From: Rubrobacter_A sp965214435
GTDB lineage: Bacteria > Actinomycetota > Rubrobacteria > Rubrobacterales > Rubrobacteraceae
DNA length: 64,000 nucleotides
Direction of reading: 5' to 3'
Assembly: GCA_965214435.1 (NCBI GenBank)
Contig: OZ243960.1
Span: 3,038,001 to 3,102,000 of the forward strand
In this document: one piece after another, positions 33,203 to 41,372 of the stretch
How the letters are laid out: each line of letters begins with the position of its first letter
Position numbering within the stretch: position 1 is the first letter of the stretch
Translations under genes and position numbers: made by a program
Notes under the pieces: model-generated
Told to the model about the DNA's origin: nothing
Seen by the model: the letters and a program-made list of their open reading frames with translations, nothing else
The model's database searches: none

Positions 33203-34114
33203 TCAACGGGAGTCTACGTCTACACCCGAGATCTCGACGAGCCTCCGGAGCCGGTGGTTGGCAGCACTCTTGGTGATACCACCAAGCCGGGCGAGTTCCG
33301 AGAGTGAAGCGTCCGGGTGCTCCAGGCGCAACTCCAGCATCTCCTGGAGCGCGGCGGGGAGCCGCTCCGGATCTATAGACTGCAGAGCCGCGTGCTGGCG
33401 GGCGGCCGATCGGGCGGTGCGCCCGGCGTTCGCCGCGTCGAAGTTGGTCACCCGGTTTGCGTTGGCTTTGGCCTCCCCGATGACGGCCCGGGCCTCGTAC
33501 TCCAGCACCGCCTCGTGCAACCCCATCTGGGACAATACGGTGGTCACCCCGTCGGCGCTTTTCGTGTAGGCGACCCAGCGGTTGCGGCGGTAGACGACCT
33601 TGAGGACGGCCCGCGAAATACCGCTCACTCGCCGGACGAACGTCTCGTCGGCGTGGACGAACTCCAGGTGGTGTCCCCGGCGGTAGCCGGGCCGGGTCAC
33701 GGAACCCGCCCCCTGAAACGCGCCCCGGAGGTAAGCGTTGCGAACGGCGGAAGTACTTGCGGTACCGGCGGCGCTCGCCGCCGTGTTGCGGGCTATCTGG
33801 AGCTCTTCAGCGGCTTGCAACGCCCGGTTGCCCTCCGCACGCACCGCGTGGCGGCTGCGCCCGAATCGGTCCGGGAGCGCGTGGGCCGGGGAGAGACCGG
33901 CGTCGAGGCCGAACTCCGAGCGCCAGAGCCGCACCGCCGAGCGGGCGACCGCAATGCTTGAGGTAAAAAAGGTGACGCCGGTCTCATCCCAGAGACTGGA
34001 AGCGTCTACAAGGCCGGCGAGTTCCGCGACCCGCCCGGCGCTCGCGCTGCCGCCCGCTCCTTTTACCGTGGCCGCAGCGAGTTGACGCCGGACTTCAGCG
34101 GCGAACGAGGCCAG
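33203..34114 (-). CDS. whiA: Sporulation/cell-division regulator WhiA
   Basis: DNA-binding protein combining a LAGLIDADG-like homing-endonuclease fold with a C-terminal helix-turn-helix. The AYLRGAFQGAGSVTRPGY segment is the degenerate LAGLIDADG part; LSELARLGGITKSAANHRLRRL is the HTH. The reading frame is open to an ATG at 34159, but that adds 15 residues alien to the family. The conserved N-terminus (ASFAAEVRRQLA) begins right after a CTG at 34114-34112, with a GGAAGG nine bases upstream, so a CTG start is likely (303 residues). It overlaps yvcK by 20 bases. Confidence 0.88.
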   Translation of the reverse strand: MASFAAEVRRQLAAATVKGAGGSASAGRVAELAGLVDASSLWDETGVTFFTSSIAVARSAVRLWRSEFGLDAGLSPAHALPDRFGRSRHAVRAEGNRALQAAEELQIARNTAASAAGTASTSAVRNAYLRGAFQGAGSVTRPGYRRGHHLEFVHADETFVRRVSGISRAVLKVVYRRNRWVAYTKSADGVTTVLSQMGLHEAVLEYEARAVIGEAKANANRVTNFDAANAGRTARSAARQHAALQSIDPERLPAALQEMLELRLEHPDASLSELARLGGITKSAANHRLRRLVEISGVDVDSR

Positions 34115-35060
34115 CTTCGCACACCTTCCGGGCAAGCTTCGACGGGTCGTGGCGCACACCGTAGCTCAGGCTTTCTTCGGCGAGGACGAGCGACGCCGCC
34201 CGCAGCCGGACGCCGCTGTTCTCGACCGCCTTCCGGTCGACCGTTACCAGCTCGGCGCCTTCTTCTTTGTAGCGGGAGATGGTCTCTTCCGGGAGCCCGC
34301 TGGAGTGGACGAGCACGTCCGTCACCACGTCTCCGGCGTGCGCGGCTATCGCCCGCAGGTGATCCGATAGCGCAAACCCGTCGGTCTCTCCCGGCTGGGT
34401 CATGACGTTCGCCACGTAGACCACCGGTCCCTCGAAGCCGGCCAGCGCCTCGCAGGTCCCGCCGCCGAGCAACGAGGGTATCGTGCTCGTAAAAAGGCTG
34501 CCGGAACTCAGTACCACGAGGTCGGCGCTTTCTATGGCTTCTATGACCCCCTCAGGGGCGGCGGCGCCTTCCGGTTCGACGGAGACCGCGGAGATCCTCT
34601 TTCCGGCCGACTTCGCCGCGGACTCGCCGCGCATCACCGTCCCGTCGGCGTACCGGACCACGAGCGTCAGGCTCTCGTTGGCCGCCGGGTAGATGCTGCC
34701 TTTTATCCGCAGGAACTGCCCGGCCTGCCGTACGCCCTCGGCAAAGCCGCCGCTGATGTCCGAGAGCGCCGCGATAATGATATTGCCGACCGTGTGGTCC
34801 GAGAGGTCTCCGGCCCCGAAACGGTAGTTAAAGACTTCGGCCAGGTTGCGGCGACCGGCGAGCGCCACGAGACAGTTGCGGACGTCCCCCGGCGGCGCCA
34901 CCCCGAGTTCCTGGCGCAGCCGCCCGCTGGAACCGCCGTCGTCGGCAACGGTCACGACCGCCGTGAGTTCTCTCACCCGGTCCTTGAGCCCCCGGAGCAG
35001 CACCGGGAGACCGGTCCCCCCGCCGAACGCCACTACCCGCAAGTCTTCGATCCGCTTCAT
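34095..35060 (-). CDS. yvcK: YvcK family protein (gluconeogenesis/morphology factor)
   Basis: A 321-residue protein related to CofD and YvcK, needed for growth on gluconeogenic substrates and for cell shape in Bacillus. AFGGGTGLPVLLRGL and VVTVADDGGSSGRLRQELG are the family motifs near the N-terminus. The frame is open to 35303, but the ATG at 35060 gives the proper family start. A TATACT (35072-35067) lies 6 bases before it, as in a leaderless gene. It stands between rapZ and whiA as in many bacteria. Confidence 0.93.
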   Translation of the reverse strand: MKRIEDLRVVAFGGGTGLPVLLRGLKDRVRELTAVVTVADDGGSSGRLRQELGVAPPGDVRNCLVALAGRRNLAEVFNYRFGAGDLSDHTVGNIIIAALSDISGGFAEGVRQAGQFLRIKGSIYPAANESLTLVVRYADGTVMRGESAAKSAGKRISAVSVEPEGAAAPEGVIEAIESADLVVLSSGSLFTSTIPSLLGGGTCEALAGFEGPVVYVANVMTQPGETDGFALSDHLRAIAAHAGDVVTDVLVHSSGLPEETISRYKEEGAELVTVDRKAVENSGVRLRAASLVLAEESLSYGVRHDPSKLARKVCEAGLVRR

Positions 35061-35066
35061 CTCGCA

Positions 35067-35116
35067 AGTATAACTACTCTTGTCGCCGCCCCGCACGGTC
35101 CGGCAGCCCGTATACT
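35067..35116. promoter_or_regulatory. Divergent promoter elements of yvcK and the SDR gene
   Basis: TATACT at 35072-35067 (minus strand, yvcK, 6 bases from the ATG) and TATACT at 35111-35116 (plus strand, 37 bases before the SDR GTG). No convincing -35 was found for either. Confidence 0.5.
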
Positions 35117-35153
35117 CAGGCAATCGGGAGACGGAGAGAAGGAGGTTGCGGCT

Positions 35154-35936
35154 GTGGCGGGTAGACTGGACGGCAAGACTGCGCTCGTTACGGGCGCTTC
35201 CAGCGGTATCGGGTGGGCAACGGCGGTCCGCCTCGGACGGGAGGGCGCGGCCGTCGGGGTCTGCTACCGCTCGGACGAAGATGGCGCTCAAGAAGCCCGC
35301 CACGCCATAGAAGAAGCTGGCGGAAGAGCGACCGTGATACAGGGAGACATCTCCGTGGAGGACGACGCCCGCCGGACGGTACGGGAGATGCTCGATACTT
35401 TCGGCCGGGTAGATATCTTGGTAAACAACGCCGGCATGGAGAACCAGCGGCCTTTTTTAGAGATGAGCCTCGACGACTGGGAGAAGGTCGTCTCGGTGAA
35501 CCTGACCGGCGCTTTCCTGATGAGCCGTGAGGCCCTGCGGCACATGGTGGATAACGGTGGCGGCGTGGTCGTCAACATGTCGAGCGTCCACCAGCGTATT
35601 CCGTGGCCCGGGTATGCCCACTACGCCGCCGCCAAGGGCGGTCTCAAGCTCCTGACCGAGACCCTGGCCCTGGAGTTTGCCGGGCGCGGGGTGCGGGTGA
35701 ACGCCGTAGCGCCGGGAGCTATCGCAACCCCGATCAACCGCGAAAAGCTAGAAGACCCGGACCTCCAGAAGACGGTTGACCGGCTCATCCCTCAGAACCG
35801 GATGGGCGAACCGGAGGAAGTCGCCTCTTGCGTAGCGTTTCTCGCCTCTGACGAGGCGGCCTACGTAACTGGGGCGACGCTGTTTGTCGACGGCGGGCTC
35901 TCGCTATATCCCTCGTTTGAAGAAGGTGGGATCTAA
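35154..35936 (+). CDS. SDR-family oxidoreductase
   Basis: A 260-residue classical short-chain dehydrogenase. TGASSGIGWATAVRL is the cofactor loop, NNAG follows, the catalytic Ser lies in VVNMSSVHQRI, and YAHYAAAKGGLK holds the Tyr-x-x-x-Lys pair. The C-terminus with VNAVAPGAIATPIN is like glucose-1-dehydrogenases. The frame is open to 34794, but GTG at 35154 follows an AGGAGG ribosome site by 8 bases. It is transcribed against the rapZ-yvcK block and 3 bases from the rapZ stop. Substrate unknown. Confidence 0.9.
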   Translation: MAGRLDGKTALVTGASSGIGWATAVRLGREGAAVGVCYRSDEDGAQEARHAIEEAGGRATVIQGDISVEDDARRTVREMLDTFGRVDILVNNAGMENQRPFLEMSLDDWEKVVSVNLTGAFLMSREALRHMVDNGGGVVVNMSSVHQRIPWPGYAHYAAAKGGLKLLTETLALEFAGRGVRVNAVAPGAIATPINREKLEDPDLQKTVDRLIPQNRMGEPEEVASCVAFLASDEAAYVTGATLFVDGGLSLYPSFEEGGI

Positions 35937-35939
35937 CCT

Positions 35940-36884
35940 CTAAAAGCGGCCGCCGGTCTCGCCGAGGTCCCGGTGGCGGGTAAACAGAAGGATCTCCGGT
36001 TCGGTCCGGTCTTCTAACCTTCGGGCGAGCTCCTCGACTATTGCCACCGAGCGGTGCCGGCCGCCGGTACAACCTATTCCCAGGGTAAAGTACGTCTTAC
36101 CCTCGGCCGCGTAGCGGGGTATCAGGAAAGAGAGCAACCCCTCCAACCGCTCTATAAACTCCCGGCCGTCGCCGGTGCCGAGCACCGCTTCGCTCACCGG
36201 ATCGTCGTGACCGGTCAGCGGTCGCAACTCCGGGTCGTAGTGAGGGTTCGGCAGAAAGCGGACGTCGATCAGCATGTCCACGTCGAGCGGAGGACCGTGC
36301 TTGAAGCCGAAGGAGATCAAACTGACCGTCAGCGTCCCGGATAGGGCTTCGGAGTCCACGAGGCTCTTAAAGCGGGTCCGCACGTCCAGCGCCGAAAACC
36401 CGGAGGTGTCGACGACCACATCGGCCTTCTCCCTGAGACCCGCGAGATCCCGCCGCTCCTCCTCTATAGCGCCGAGCATGTCCCCGTCGCGGGCGGCCGG
36501 GTGCGGCCGGCGGCTCTCCTGGTACCTGCGGACGAGCGTCGGTACGTCAGCTTCCACAAAGACGATCTGGCGTTCCCACCCCTCCTCGCCCCGCACGGCC
36601 TCAAGGCTCTTCTCCAACTCCTCCCCGAAGTACCGCCGTCCCCGGATGTCCATGACGACGACCATCCCCTTGGAACCTTCCATACCCTGCCGGGCCGTGT
36701 CGAGTACCCCGTGGAGCATCCCCGGCGGCAGATTATCTATGCAATAGTATCCCGCGTCCTCAAACGCCCGGAGCGCGGTGGACTTGCCCGCGCCCGAAAG
36801 CCCGGTTACGACTACTATGCGTTTTCTTTCCGGAACCCGTTCGACATCCGGCAGCCCGGCGGCAAAGGTCTCTTCCTCAGTCAC
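35940..36884 (-). CDS. rapZ: RNase adapter protein RapZ / YvcJ family
   Basis: P-loop protein of 314 residues, GTPase/ATPase with roles in small-RNA and envelope regulation. Walker A is TGLSGAGKSTALRAF, followed by DAGYYCIDNLPPGM; the C-terminal half has SFGFKHGPPLDVDMLIDVRFLPNP, and IGCTGGRHRSVAI near the end. It lies between uvrC and yvcK, as in Bacillus and Streptomyces, but is separated from yvcK by the SDR gene. Confidence 0.96.
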   Translation of the reverse strand: MTEEETFAAGLPDVERVPERKRIVVVTGLSGAGKSTALRAFEDAGYYCIDNLPPGMLHGVLDTARQGMEGSKGMVVVMDIRGRRYFGEELEKSLEAVRGEEGWERQIVFVEADVPTLVRRYQESRRPHPAARDGDMLGAIEEERRDLAGLREKADVVVDTSGFSALDVRTRFKSLVDSEALSGTLTVSLISFGFKHGPPLDVDMLIDVRFLPNPHYDPELRPLTGHDDPVSEAVLGTGDGREFIERLEGLLSFLIPRYAAEGKTYFTLGIGCTGGRHRSVAIVEELARRLEDRTEPEILLFTRHRDLGETGGRF

Positions 36885-36987
36885 GACAAAAGCCCCTTCT
36901 GTCTTGTCGCGCGTGGTACATCTCGTGCCGCGAGCCTAGCATCGCATACCCCTGTCCGCAATAAGTCCTCGAAGATTTAAACCTCGT

Positions 36988-38826
36988 TTAACGGTGTAGC
37001 CGGGCGTGGAGGTCACGAGCTACCCTCCCGGGAAGACCGGGTACGGCTTCGAGGTCTTTCTGGGAGGCGGCGAAGAACGCCTCCGGGGTACCGAAGTGCT
37101 CTAGAATGCGCTTTTTGCGCGTCGGGCCGATACCGGGCAGGTCGTCGAGCGCCGAGGCGGTCATCTGGCGACCCCGCAGCTTGCGGTGGTAGGTGTTCGC
37201 GAAGCGGTGGGCCTCATCCCTGACCCTCTGAATCAGGTGCAGCTCCGGTGAATTACGTTCGAGGATCACGGGTTCGGGGCGTCCGGGCTCGAAGACTTCC
37301 TCGTCGCGCTTGGCCAGCGAGCGTACCGGGATGTCCGGCAGCTCAGAGCCGACGCCCAGCTCGTCGAGGACAGCGGCGACGGCGGATAGCTGGCCTTTGC
37401 CGCCGTCGATCAGCATCAGGTCCGGCGGCTGGGCGAACTTTTCGTCGCCTTCCTTGAGGCGTTCGAGGCGGCGCCGGATCACCTCTTCCATACTAGCGAA
37501 GTCGTCCGCCCCTTCGACGCTTTTTATCTTAAAGCGCCGGTACTCGCCCTTGGCCGGACGCCCGCCCTGAAATACCACCATCGACGCCACCGAGTTGGTG
37601 CCCATCGTGTTCGAGATGTCGTAGCACTCTATCCTGAGCGGCAACTTCGGCAGCGCGAGCTCCTCCATGAGCCCGTCCAGCGTCGAGGCGACCCGGTTTC
37701 GCCGGGCTTCATCTAACACCTGCTCGTGCGAGAGCCCGAGCTTCGCGTTGTTGTTCGCCATCTCCAGAATGCGGACCTTGTCGCCCCGCCGGGGCCGGCG
37801 TACCCCGACCCCCGCTCCCCGGCGCTCGGCGAGCAGCTCGGCCAGCGGGGCCAACTCTTCCTCCGGCGCGTCGGTATCCAGCAGCACTTCACGGGGCACG
37901 GCGGCGGTCTCGTAGTACTGGGGCACAAAGGAGAGCGCCACCCGGCCGGCCGGAGCCTCACCGTAGTTGTCCAGGAGAAACGAGTCGCGGCTCACGATCT
38001 GGCCTCCCCGCACCGCGAATACCTGCACGCCCGCCGTCTCACCCTCGGCATACGCCCCGAACGCGTCGAACGAGTCCTCCGAGCCGATGGTCGCCTGCTG
38101 CCGGTCCCGCACGTGCGACAGCGCCGACAACTCGTCCCGCAGCTTTGCCGCCCTCTCGAAGTCCATCTCCCGGGCCGCCTCCCGCATAGCCGACTCCCGC
38201 TCCCGGATAAGACCACTGACCTTACCCTCAAGGAAAGATATAACCTCGGAGATAACGGCGTCGTACTCCTCTTTGGTAACAGCCCCGATGCACGGAGCGG
38301 CGGAGCGGCCGATGTGGTAGTTCAGGCACGGGACCCCGCTGCGGCGGCCCGGCTCGGGTCCCCGGCACTTGCGGAACGGGAACGTCTTGTTCAGCACCTC
38401 CAGGGTGGCGTGCACCGCCCCGGCGCTCGGGAACGGTCCGAAGTAGCGGTGGCGCGGGTTGTGGGGGCCTCGGGATGCAAAGACCCGCGGGTACTCGTCG
38501 CCCAGAGTGACAACTATGTACGGGTAGCTCTTGTCGTCTTTAAGGGAGGCGTTAAAGCGCGGCCGGTTGCGCTTTATGAGGTTCGCTTCGAGAACCAGCG
38601 CCTCCATCTCGCTCTTTGTAGCTATAAAGTCAATCTGGGCGACGCGCTCGCGAAGCTCCCCGATTTTCGGCCGCCCATCACCGGACTTCGTGAAGTAGCT
38701 CGCCACCCGGCTGCGGATGTTTTTCGCTTTACCGACGTAGATAACGACTTCATCCGCGTCTTTGAAAATATAGACGCCGGGTGAGTTCGGGAGGTGCGAG
38801 CGATCCGGGTAACCATTCTGATACAT
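36988..38826 (-). CDS. uvrC: Excinuclease ABC subunit C
   Basis: Makes both incisions of bacterial nucleotide excision repair. The 612-residue protein has an N-terminal GIY-YIG nuclease (SPGVYIFKDADEVVIYVGKAK), a UVR domain (AAKLRDELSALSHV), an RNase-H-like nuclease (YDISNTMGTNSVASMVVF and LMLIDGGKGQL) and C-terminal helix-hairpin-helix (LDDLPGIGPTRKKRIL). uvrA lies 10 kb away in this window; uvrB does not appear. Confidence 0.97.
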   Translation of the reverse strand: MYQNGYPDRSHLPNSPGVYIFKDADEVVIYVGKAKNIRSRVASYFTKSGDGRPKIGELRERVAQIDFIATKSEMEALVLEANLIKRNRPRFNASLKDDKSYPYIVVTLGDEYPRVFASRGPHNPRHRYFGPFPSAGAVHATLEVLNKTFPFRKCRGPEPGRRSGVPCLNYHIGRSAAPCIGAVTKEEYDAVISEVISFLEGKVSGLIRERESAMREAAREMDFERAAKLRDELSALSHVRDRQQATIGSEDSFDAFGAYAEGETAGVQVFAVRGGQIVSRDSFLLDNYGEAPAGRVALSFVPQYYETAAVPREVLLDTDAPEEELAPLAELLAERRGAGVGVRRPRRGDKVRILEMANNNAKLGLSHEQVLDEARRNRVASTLDGLMEELALPKLPLRIECYDISNTMGTNSVASMVVFQGGRPAKGEYRRFKIKSVEGADDFASMEEVIRRRLERLKEGDEKFAQPPDLMLIDGGKGQLSAVAAVLDELGVGSELPDIPVRSLAKRDEEVFEPGRPEPVILERNSPELHLIQRVRDEAHRFANTYHRKLRGRQMTASALDDLPGIGPTRKKRILEHFGTPEAFFAASQKDLEAVPGLPGRVARDLHARLHR

Positions 38827-38880
38827 CGGGTAAATTATACCGCGCCGGGCACCCGGTCTCGGGCGCTCATTCTGCCGGAT

Positions 38881-39615
38881 CTACTTCCGGCCAGAGGACC
38901 CGCGCCGGACGATAGTAGCTCCCGGCGGGATCATCTCGTCTCCGCCGGCCCGGGCGTACCCGGCACCGCCGACCCAACCCGCGAGCGCCCCGGCGAGAGC
39001 GGAGATTACCGCCGAGACCGCACCAGCGCCGTTAAAGCTGAGCGTAATTACCATAAGGCCGCCGACACCGACGATAATACCCCCGATTAGCACCAGCGCC
39101 CGGCTCTGATCAAAATCAAGCCCCTTCGCGTAGAGTCCGTAGAAGACGAGGCCCGTTGCGACAAGTAGCGGTAGACCGAAGACAAAGAGCACGGCCCCGC
39201 CAAGCATGTCCAACTCGAAAAAGCGATCCCAGCCTACGATGAAAAACGAGCCTATCCAGTCCAGTATGAAAAAGCTCGTCCAGCCTATAATGGCCCCAAC
39301 TCCCGCGCCCGCCCGCGTCCCCCGGCGGCGTTCGGCCCGGTACGTTCGTGCCCCGAGGACCGCGCCGAGGGCGAGCCCCGGTATGATCGTCAGTAACCCG
39401 AACAGGGTCAGGCGGAAGGGGACCGCCTCCGGGATGGTGCCGTCGCCGAAAAGGCGGAACGGCAGCGGCAGGATATACGCCAGGGCGAGAAAGACCAGCA
39501 TGCCCATGTTTACCCAGGTCACGCAACCAAAGGCTCGCCGGTAGCGGGGGCGGATCGCGCCGTCTTCCCTCCCGGAACCCTCGCTTCTACGGCTGGAGCG
39601 TCCGTTAGCCGACAC
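38881..39615 (-). CDS. Hypothetical membrane protein
   Basis: A multi-helix protein of about 244 residues with five or six membrane segments (VNMGMLVFLALAYILPLPF, LLTIIPGLALGAVLG, AVLFVFGLPLLVATGLV, ALVLIGGIIVGVGGLM, a Gly/Ala-rich helix near the end). The frame is open to 39660 but that overlaps the next gene; GTG at 39615 is the likely start. I recognise no family. It is downstream of the phosphatase-superfamily gene and may be translated with it, since the start overlaps its stop by 11 bases. Confidence 0.65.
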   Translation of the reverse strand: MSANGRSSRRSEGSGREDGAIRPRYRRAFGCVTWVNMGMLVFLALAYILPLPFRLFGDGTIPEAVPFRLTLFGLLTIIPGLALGAVLGARTYRAERRRGTRAGAGVGAIIGWTSFFILDWIGSFFIVGWDRFFELDMLGGAVLFVFGLPLLVATGLVFYGLYAKGLDFDQSRALVLIGGIIVGVGGLMVITLSFNGAGAVSAVISALAGALAGWVGGAGYARAGGDEMIPPGATIVRRGSSGRK

Positions 39616-41158
39616 GGCGCTCCAAAAAGTCTTTTGTGGTTTCCGGCGCTGCTTCCACACCGAAGTGCTCCAGCAGGATCGGGGCGACGTCCGTGATCCT
39701 GCGCGGCGCGGGTACGCCGCTGGCTATCGAGAACACGTTCGAGTCGCTCGCGTGGAGCGAGGCGTGGTCGCTGGCCGTGTGGAAGCTGCCGGTGACCTCG
39801 CCAAAGGTGTAACCCGGCGTCGCCGAGAGTACCACGTCGCCGCTCCGGGGGGACTGCAGGCATCCCCAGAGCCTTTCCAGAGCATTCGGGTATTCACCGT
39901 ACGACATCTCTCCCCCGGATAAACTCTCGCCGGAGACCGTTATCTCCAGGGCTTCCGGGTCTCCGTCGAGCCGCCAGTGGTTCCCGAACGTATCCCGCGG
40001 TCCGTCTCCGGGTCTGCCGGGCCGGAACCTGAGCCGGCGGCCGAGCCTGCCGACCACGGCCCAACCGTCCTCCCGCCAGGCGGCGAGGTCTATGCCCCGG
40101 CGGGAGACCAGGCGTCCGACCACCGACTCCGGCATGATACCGGCTCGGAGGTAGAGAAACGCCGACCGTCCGTTGGGCACCGCGAGTATGCGCGTATTCG
40201 GACCGAAGCGGGCGCGGGAGCTGATCTGGTCCGCCTCCGGCAGAATTTCCTCCAGGTCCACGTGCCGGTCTTTTGGCAACAGCGGCGTGTGCCCGTGGTC
40301 GGAGATCGCGATCACCGCGTAGTCCTCCAGCAGCCGGTCGATACCACCGGCCGCCGCGACCATCCGGGCCATATATCCATCGGCCTTCTCGACCCACTGC
40401 CGCTGGGCGCCGAGACCCTTGTGGTGGGCTATGGAGTCGCCCTTAAAGAAGTACACCAGGTTGAACGGCGCGATCTTCTCCGAGATCATCATCGCCCCGA
40501 TGTCCGCGGCGTAGGAGTCGTTTATGCCGGCCGAGCGCAGCAGCCCCCCGCTTCCCCGGCGTCCGCTCCACTCGGTGTCCCGGCTGTAGAACAGGTCTCC
40601 CATGTAATATTCCTTCGGCCCGTATACCGAGGAGTCCAGGTACGCGCCGCGGTTCGCCAGGCGCTCGACCGCTTTCAGGCGTACCGGGTGACGGTACGGT
40701 CCGCGCCGGATCGGGAAGTGCACGCACGCCCCGTCTACGCCACGCTCGTCGAGCCGCTCGAAGATGGTCGGGGCTTGCAGGTGGTCGCGGTTCATCCGCC
40801 AGACGTTGTTGTGAAAAACCTTTACCGGTCCGCTGGAGATCACCGTTTCCCGCATGGCGCCGTAGACCACTATCCGGTTCTCGGACGGGTCGTACCACGA
40901 ATGCCCGACGATACCGCTCTCCCCCGGAGTCTCTCCGGTCGCTATGGCCGCCGTCGCCGCGGGCGTTATGCTCGGAAAGACCGAGACCGCATCCCAAACC
41001 GCTTCTCCCCGCTCGGCGAGCGCGCCGAGGTTCGGAGCATCCCCCTCGTGGATGGCGGCCCGCAACACATCCGGCCGCAAGCCGTCGAGCACCAGTAACA
41101 AAGCAGGTTTTGGATGAGGGTCCATTAGGTCCAATTCATCGGGTTTTAGAGAGCACAC
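39605..41158 (-). CDS. Alkaline-phosphatase-superfamily phosphodiesterase / nucleotide pyrophosphatase
   Basis: A 517-residue metal-dependent hydrolase of the type I phosphodiesterase group. LLVLDGLRPDVL carries the first metal Asp, VFPSITPAATAAIATG the nucleophile Thr, GIVGHSWY the next loop, and VIAISDHGHTPL the Asp-His pair. No signal peptide. GTG at 41158 is the longest start and lies 10 bases after a TATAAA; ATG at 41125 (MDPHPKP) is an alternative and probably translated better. The natural substrate is unknown. Confidence 0.88.
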   Translation of the reverse strand: MCSLKPDELDLMDPHPKPALLLVLDGLRPDVLRAAIHEGDAPNLGALAERGEAVWDAVSVFPSITPAATAAIATGETPGESGIVGHSWYDPSENRIVVYGAMRETVISSGPVKVFHNNVWRMNRDHLQAPTIFERLDERGVDGACVHFPIRRGPYRHPVRLKAVERLANRGAYLDSSVYGPKEYYMGDLFYSRDTEWSGRRGSGGLLRSAGINDSYAADIGAMMISEKIAPFNLVYFFKGDSIAHHKGLGAQRQWVEKADGYMARMVAAAGGIDRLLEDYAVIAISDHGHTPLLPKDRHVDLEEILPEADQISSRARFGPNTRILAVPNGRSAFLYLRAGIMPESVVGRLVSRRGIDLAAWREDGWAVVGRLGRRLRFRPGRPGDGPRDTFGNHWRLDGDPEALEITVSGESLSGGEMSYGEYPNALERLWGCLQSPRSGDVVLSATPGYTFGEVTGSFHTASDHASLHASDSNVFSIASGVPAPRRITDVAPILLEHFGVEAAPETTKDFLERRVG

Positions 41159-41372
41159 AAACCCTAATTTTATACGGTAATCGGCATACCGGAGCGGGCT
41201 TTCTCACTTTCAGGCTCCCCGAGCGGGAAATAATAAACCGGAAAACTAAAGGTTTTCGCGTCACAGACCGACAATCCTTTGGAGCATCGAAACTCAATAT
41301 AACTTCGCGGAGGTCACGAGCCAGAATGTCGCGCGGCGCGGTGGTGGGTACAGCCCCGAAAAAGAACGGTCG
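41159..41372. other. Divergent intergenic region
   Basis: About 210 bases with AT-rich tracts near both ends (ATAATAAACC near 41230). It should contain promoters for the phosphodiesterase (minus; TATAAA near 41170) and the GGDEF-EAL gene (plus). No clear hexamer pair for the latter. Confidence 0.35.

Noticed and set aside
35061..35303. 81-codon N-terminal extension of yvcK
   Set aside because: It lies in the divergent promoter region and SDR start; the conserved YvcK start is the ATG at 35060.
39977..41098. 373-codon open frame on the plus strand
   Set aside because: It is the exact antisense of the phosphodiesterase gene, whose motifs are clear; long antisense frames are common in GC-rich DNA.
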